From positions 13,935,679-13,999,678 of the forward strand of contig JBBMNZ010000002.1 of the NCBI GenBank assembly GCA_037954325.1: a stretch of DNA of 64,000 nt. Direction: 5' to 3'. Positions 60,481 through 64,000 of this stretch are shown here, piece after piece (within the stretch, counting starts at the first letter, position 1; each line of letters opens with the position of its first letter). The stretch comes from Fistularia commersonii. Lineage: Eukaryota > Chordata > Actinopteri > Syngnathiformes > Fistulariidae. The notes under the pieces were generated by a model that was not told the DNA's origin, searched no databases, and was given only the letters and a program-made list of their open reading frames with translations. A program made the translations under genes and the position numbers.

Positions 60481-62079
60481 CTGTGAGAAGAAAAAAGGAT
60501 CATGAATGTTTCGTTTTTGTTTTTTGTTTTTTTGATCAAGTCACAACATCCTTAACAACAAAAATTTAACTATTAGTTATTGCAATTCATCTTTCTTTAT
60601 GAACAGGGGGATAATAATTCTGAATTTCAAGATTACATCGACCCCAACAAATCTTTTGGATCAGCGTGTCTCTCAACACTGATCCCATGTTATCTCGCTT
60701 GACATCTTGCGAGTCTGTCTTCAGATGGGAGTGTGCAACAACTAAGACAAGAGCTAGTCGATCAAATTAATTGAAGTAAAGCCCAAAACATTACAGTTTA
60801 AATGATGGCGCATAACAGTCTGACAGATGGAGCAATAATGGGGAACCATTTTGAAACATACTTTTACACCTTACTTAGTGACAGAAAGACAGAGTTAACA
60901 AAGCAGAAGCACAGAGCAACATAGGGCAATACCTCAGCAGTCATCATTTAGGTCAATTCCACAAATACAACTCTCATTACAATCAAAATTTGGCAAAACA
61001 TCTTACCAACAGTCAGTATCCTTTTCTCAATAGGTCCCAACTAATACAGCATTGTCCTCACAAATTTAAATCAAACAGGTGAGAATTATTTTGGAACAAC
61101 AAAATTATTCTCTAGACATGCACCAGGTTAGAATTTATTCGTGTGTTTGTTTGTTTGTTTGTTTGTTTGTTTGTATGACCTACATATTTTGATTTTCTCT
61201 GGTCCCATGAAGTGAAGGCTTTTGAAAGCATAAAAAAACAGATTACTGTAATAATTTTTCTCTATGACAATATTTCATGTTTCTCTCCTTTCAGTAAAGC
61301 AAACTGAGAAAGCACATTCAACTGGAAATTAGCTGCAAATATATCTAGCTTACTTTAAATGAGATCTTTGATCATAAAAAGGGAACAAATATAACGGATA
61401 AGCAGAATGGTGGACAGTCGACTCAATCACGGTTGATTCTCTTTCTTCTTTTACAGTTGTAAACTTTGTCCGTGAAAAAGCCTTTCTGTTCACACCACAC
61501 TGATTTTATGATGATGTTTCTGTGGTTGCTACTGGCTTTGTCGATGTGTACATAATGCATCCCAGGGACAATCTATGTACTCAATTACATAAATGTATGT
61601 TTTCCTTACAACAATCATTACAGGCACAAAGATGATAGATTAAACTTTAACACTAACAAATTCAGCAATTTCCTCCCATCACATGACTCTATAATCATTC
61701 TAACAATTTAGCAGGTAAATTTTGCTGCTGGTATTTCCAAAAACAATATTTTTAGAGTGTTTGCCAGAATAAACTTGGAGTGGTATCGTCTTTTTGTTGT
61801 GAAATTTAAATAAAGAGTACTTGCTCATTCGATCACATGCACATACTTGAAGCATTAAGCAAGTGCAGGCAGACATTCAGACTGGTGAACATAGGGGACA
61901 AAAGACTTTCTCAGGTTTCTTTAATCTTTTTATTGAATAAATAAATAATAGTAGCTCAATCTGAATTCCATTTAATTTTTGCATCAGTTTAGCACACTGT
62001 GCTTAACCTGAGGAGATAAATAGGAAGTAGGAACCGTTGAAAATGTTAGTAGCTCCTCCCGCTGCTTTGTGACAAGGAC
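60481..62079. other. lrrc1 intron 1 part, nothing recognised
   Basis: AT-rich intron with a (GTTT)n run at 61143-61174. No LRR start exon found. Confidence 0.55.
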
Positions 62080-62420
62080 ACAATGAAGAATCCATCCATC
62101 GTCTGCCGCTTATCCTGCACTCAGGGTTGCGGGGGTCTATCACAGCTGTCATCAGGCGAGAGGTGGGGTACACCCTGGACTAGTCACAAGTCAATCGCAG
62201 GGCCACATATGCAGATAAACAACCATTCATTCACTCATTCAGGCCAATTTTCCAAGTTTTTTTCCCAATTAACCTCCTGCATGTTTTTGGACTGTGGGAT
62301 GAAACCCCCACAGACACAGGGAGAACATGCAAACCCCGCCCAGAAAGGTCCCCTTGTCGGAAACTAACTAGGATCCTTCGAGCTGTGACGCAGAGGCACT
62401 AACCACTGCACCACCACAGA
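62080..62420 (+). repeat. Dispersed teleost repeat
   Basis: ATCCATCCATCGTCTGCCGC, TTATCCTGCACTCAGGGTTG, then CACAGGGAGAACATGCAAAC near the end: a very common fish repeat, fuller than the 58.3 kb copy. The family name is not certain. Confidence 0.7.
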
Positions 62421-62819
62421 AAGAATTATATAATAATAAACAAATTAAAAAGTTAAAAAGCAGAACTTATGACACACCGAAAGCAACTCAACCTTGAAAT
62501 TGTTGATTTACGTTTGACAGGCTGATGCAATCTTTCCATGACAAACCTCATTCCATGAAGGCTCAAGATTAGACAACTTAGTCTCCAATGTGGGCAGGGG
62601 ACAAGGTACAATACCATATTTTTATGTAATAAGTTTGCCACAGATTAACATAGGTATCCACCTATTACACAATGTAAACACCTATTATGTAACAATGTGG
62701 TGTTCCCACAAGGAAACGATGGCAGAGACATGGAGGGGTTGAACACCAACAAACAACAATAACTTTGAACATCTGGGATCGCCCGTATATACCCCGCTTA
62801 ACCCTTAGCACCATAGGCT

Positions 62820-63720
62820 GAGAGGCCGCATCCTTCAGTGTCGCCACAGTGCCCCCCCAAACACCCAGAAGGGACCCCAGAAACACAACTACTCCCTCAG
62901 GGGCGTCCTGATCAGCCTGCCGAAACGGCTCCGGCGTTCCTCAGTCACAACAGCAGGAGGCACCTGGCACTGGATCTGCTAAGGTGCTGCTGGAGGCCTG
63001 GATGTTGGGTGACCCCAGCGGGGAACCTGGAAATGAGATACGACTTCCCCCGGCCCCCTGTCTGCCGGCTTCAACCGATCCAGCATGACATGCTCCCTAC
63101 GCCCGCCCATGTCCAACACAAAACTCTTAGGGCCTGCCTCAAGCACCGGGAAAGGCCCATCGTACGGGTGGTGCAGAAGCAAGCGGTGAGCGTCATGCCT
63201 AACGAACACAAAACAAGCTGACATGAGCTCTGCAGACGCAAAAGACTGCGGGAAACAGTGGTTGATGGGACCTGGAAAACGCAAGCCAAAGGGCACAACA
63301 GGATAGAGACGCAGAGCAGACCTCTTGGGCAAAAATTCCCCTGGGACAAGTAGCTGGCGAAGCACCAGCTCAGCGGGTGAGGCGTCGAGGTCATCCTGGG
63401 GGCGGAACGCAGCCCCAGCATGACCCACGACAAACTGTCCACCCAGTTGTCACCAGAGAGTGCGGCCCGCGACGCAACCTTAGGGAACCAGTGAAACCGC
63501 TCGCACAAGCTGCTAGCTTGAGGGTGGTACACCGTCGTCCACAAAGACCCTGCTGACACTAACGAGAGCTCCGGACCCCTGTCTGAAGTGACGTCGGACG
63601 GGGTGCCGAAACGGGCGTCCCAAGAAGACAGAAAAGCCACAGATACCGCCGTGGCCGTCCTAGGGGACAACAGGACCACCTCTGGCCACCTAAAGTTCGA
63701 TCAACAATGGGGAGCAGGTG
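62820..63720 (-). mobile_element. Ty3/gypsy LTR-retrotransposon pol fragment (broken)
   Basis: Minus strand reads integrase core pieces (RFGTPSDVTSDRGPE, YHPQASSLCERFH) and, in another frame, the C-terminal part with HPYDGPFPVLEAG and FVLDMGGRREHVMLDRLKP. The interval between the second and third catalytic acids is shorter than usual, and at least one frameshift is present, so it is inactive. LTRs were not found; GC-rich against the AT-rich intron around it. Confidence 0.85.
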
Positions 63721-64000
63721 CGTAAACCCCGTGAAGGAGGGAGGGGCCCCACAATTCTGACAAACTTGAAATTGATTCAATCATTTTGGGACAAAAAACA
63801 CAACATTACATTCAGTTAACGTAAACCAGCGGTATCTGCAAAGTACCAGTGATAGAAAATGGGACAGATCTACAAAGCCATAATAAGGCGTTCTGTCTGT
63901 AAATTTATTTCTAACTTATAAACATTGACATATAATGCAATGTGTATGTTGTGACAGAACCTTTGCCACCATGCAATGTAAAGCTGCTGTCCTCGGTGTA
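63721..64000. other. lrrc1 intron 1, window edge
   Basis: No exon seen; lrrc1 exon 1 is expected further right. Confidence 0.5.

Noticed and set aside
1..64000. CRISPR arrays, bacterial operons, riboswitches or phage features
   Set aside because: None seen; intron-exon structure and repeats are those of a vertebrate chromosome.

Overview
The window looks like chromosomal DNA of a teleost fish. It is AT-rich, its genes have short exons and long introns, and it carries many repeats typical of ray-finned fish: a Tc1-like transposon, RTE/Expander-like and Rex1-like LINE copies, tRNA-derived SINEs with LINE-like tails, a hAT and a PIF/Harbinger relic, a Ty3/gypsy pol fragment and long microsatellites. 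Most long open reading frames here are transposon ORFs, microsatellite translations or chance ORFs. The host genes only appear when exons are assembled by splice site and reading phase. I did this by eye on the minus strand, so all splice sites are predictions.

Two host genes run right to left on the minus strand. From about 60.5 kb down to 47.8 kb lie exons 2 to 14 of lrrc1 (Lano, the 'LAP and no PDZ' leucine-rich-repeat protein); exon 1 must lie beyond base 64000. The reading ends in the family's class I PDZ-ligand tail (TTSV) and a stop, followed by an AATAAA signal. From 35.2 kb down to 8.0 kb lie at least eight exons of mlip (muscular lamin-interacting protein), including one very large 507-codon exon, ending in a stop and a nearby AATAAA signal. 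The order lrrc1 then mlip on the same strand matches the human LRRC1-MLIP neighbourhood, which supports both calls.

The most interesting part is the 42.9-45.4 kb stretch between them. Seven consecutive phase-0 minus-strand exons form one open reading frame of 381 codons that holds a complete PDZ domain closely resembling PDZ1 of Scribble, then a unique tail and a stop. The first of these exons has an acceptor but no obvious start, and lies just downstream of lrrc1, whose exon 13 ends in phase 0. The simplest reading is that this fish lrrc1 locus still encodes an alternative 3' end that makes a full LAP protein (LRR plus one PDZ), although Lano is defined by having none.

Left to right: 1-2.5 kb nothing recognised; 2.5-3.1 kb Harbinger relic; 3.6-4.1 kb hAT; 5.2-6.1 kb retroposon tail and SINE; 8.0-35.2 kb mlip with a Tc1 element (22.2-23.8 kb), a promoter-like cluster (24.5 kb) and a scrambled LINE (26.9-30.5 kb) in its introns; 36.3-40.6 kb LINE copies; 42.9-45.4 kb PDZ unit; 47.3-60.5 kb lrrc1; 62.1-63.8 kb a dispersed repeat and a gypsy fragment in lrrc1 intron 1.
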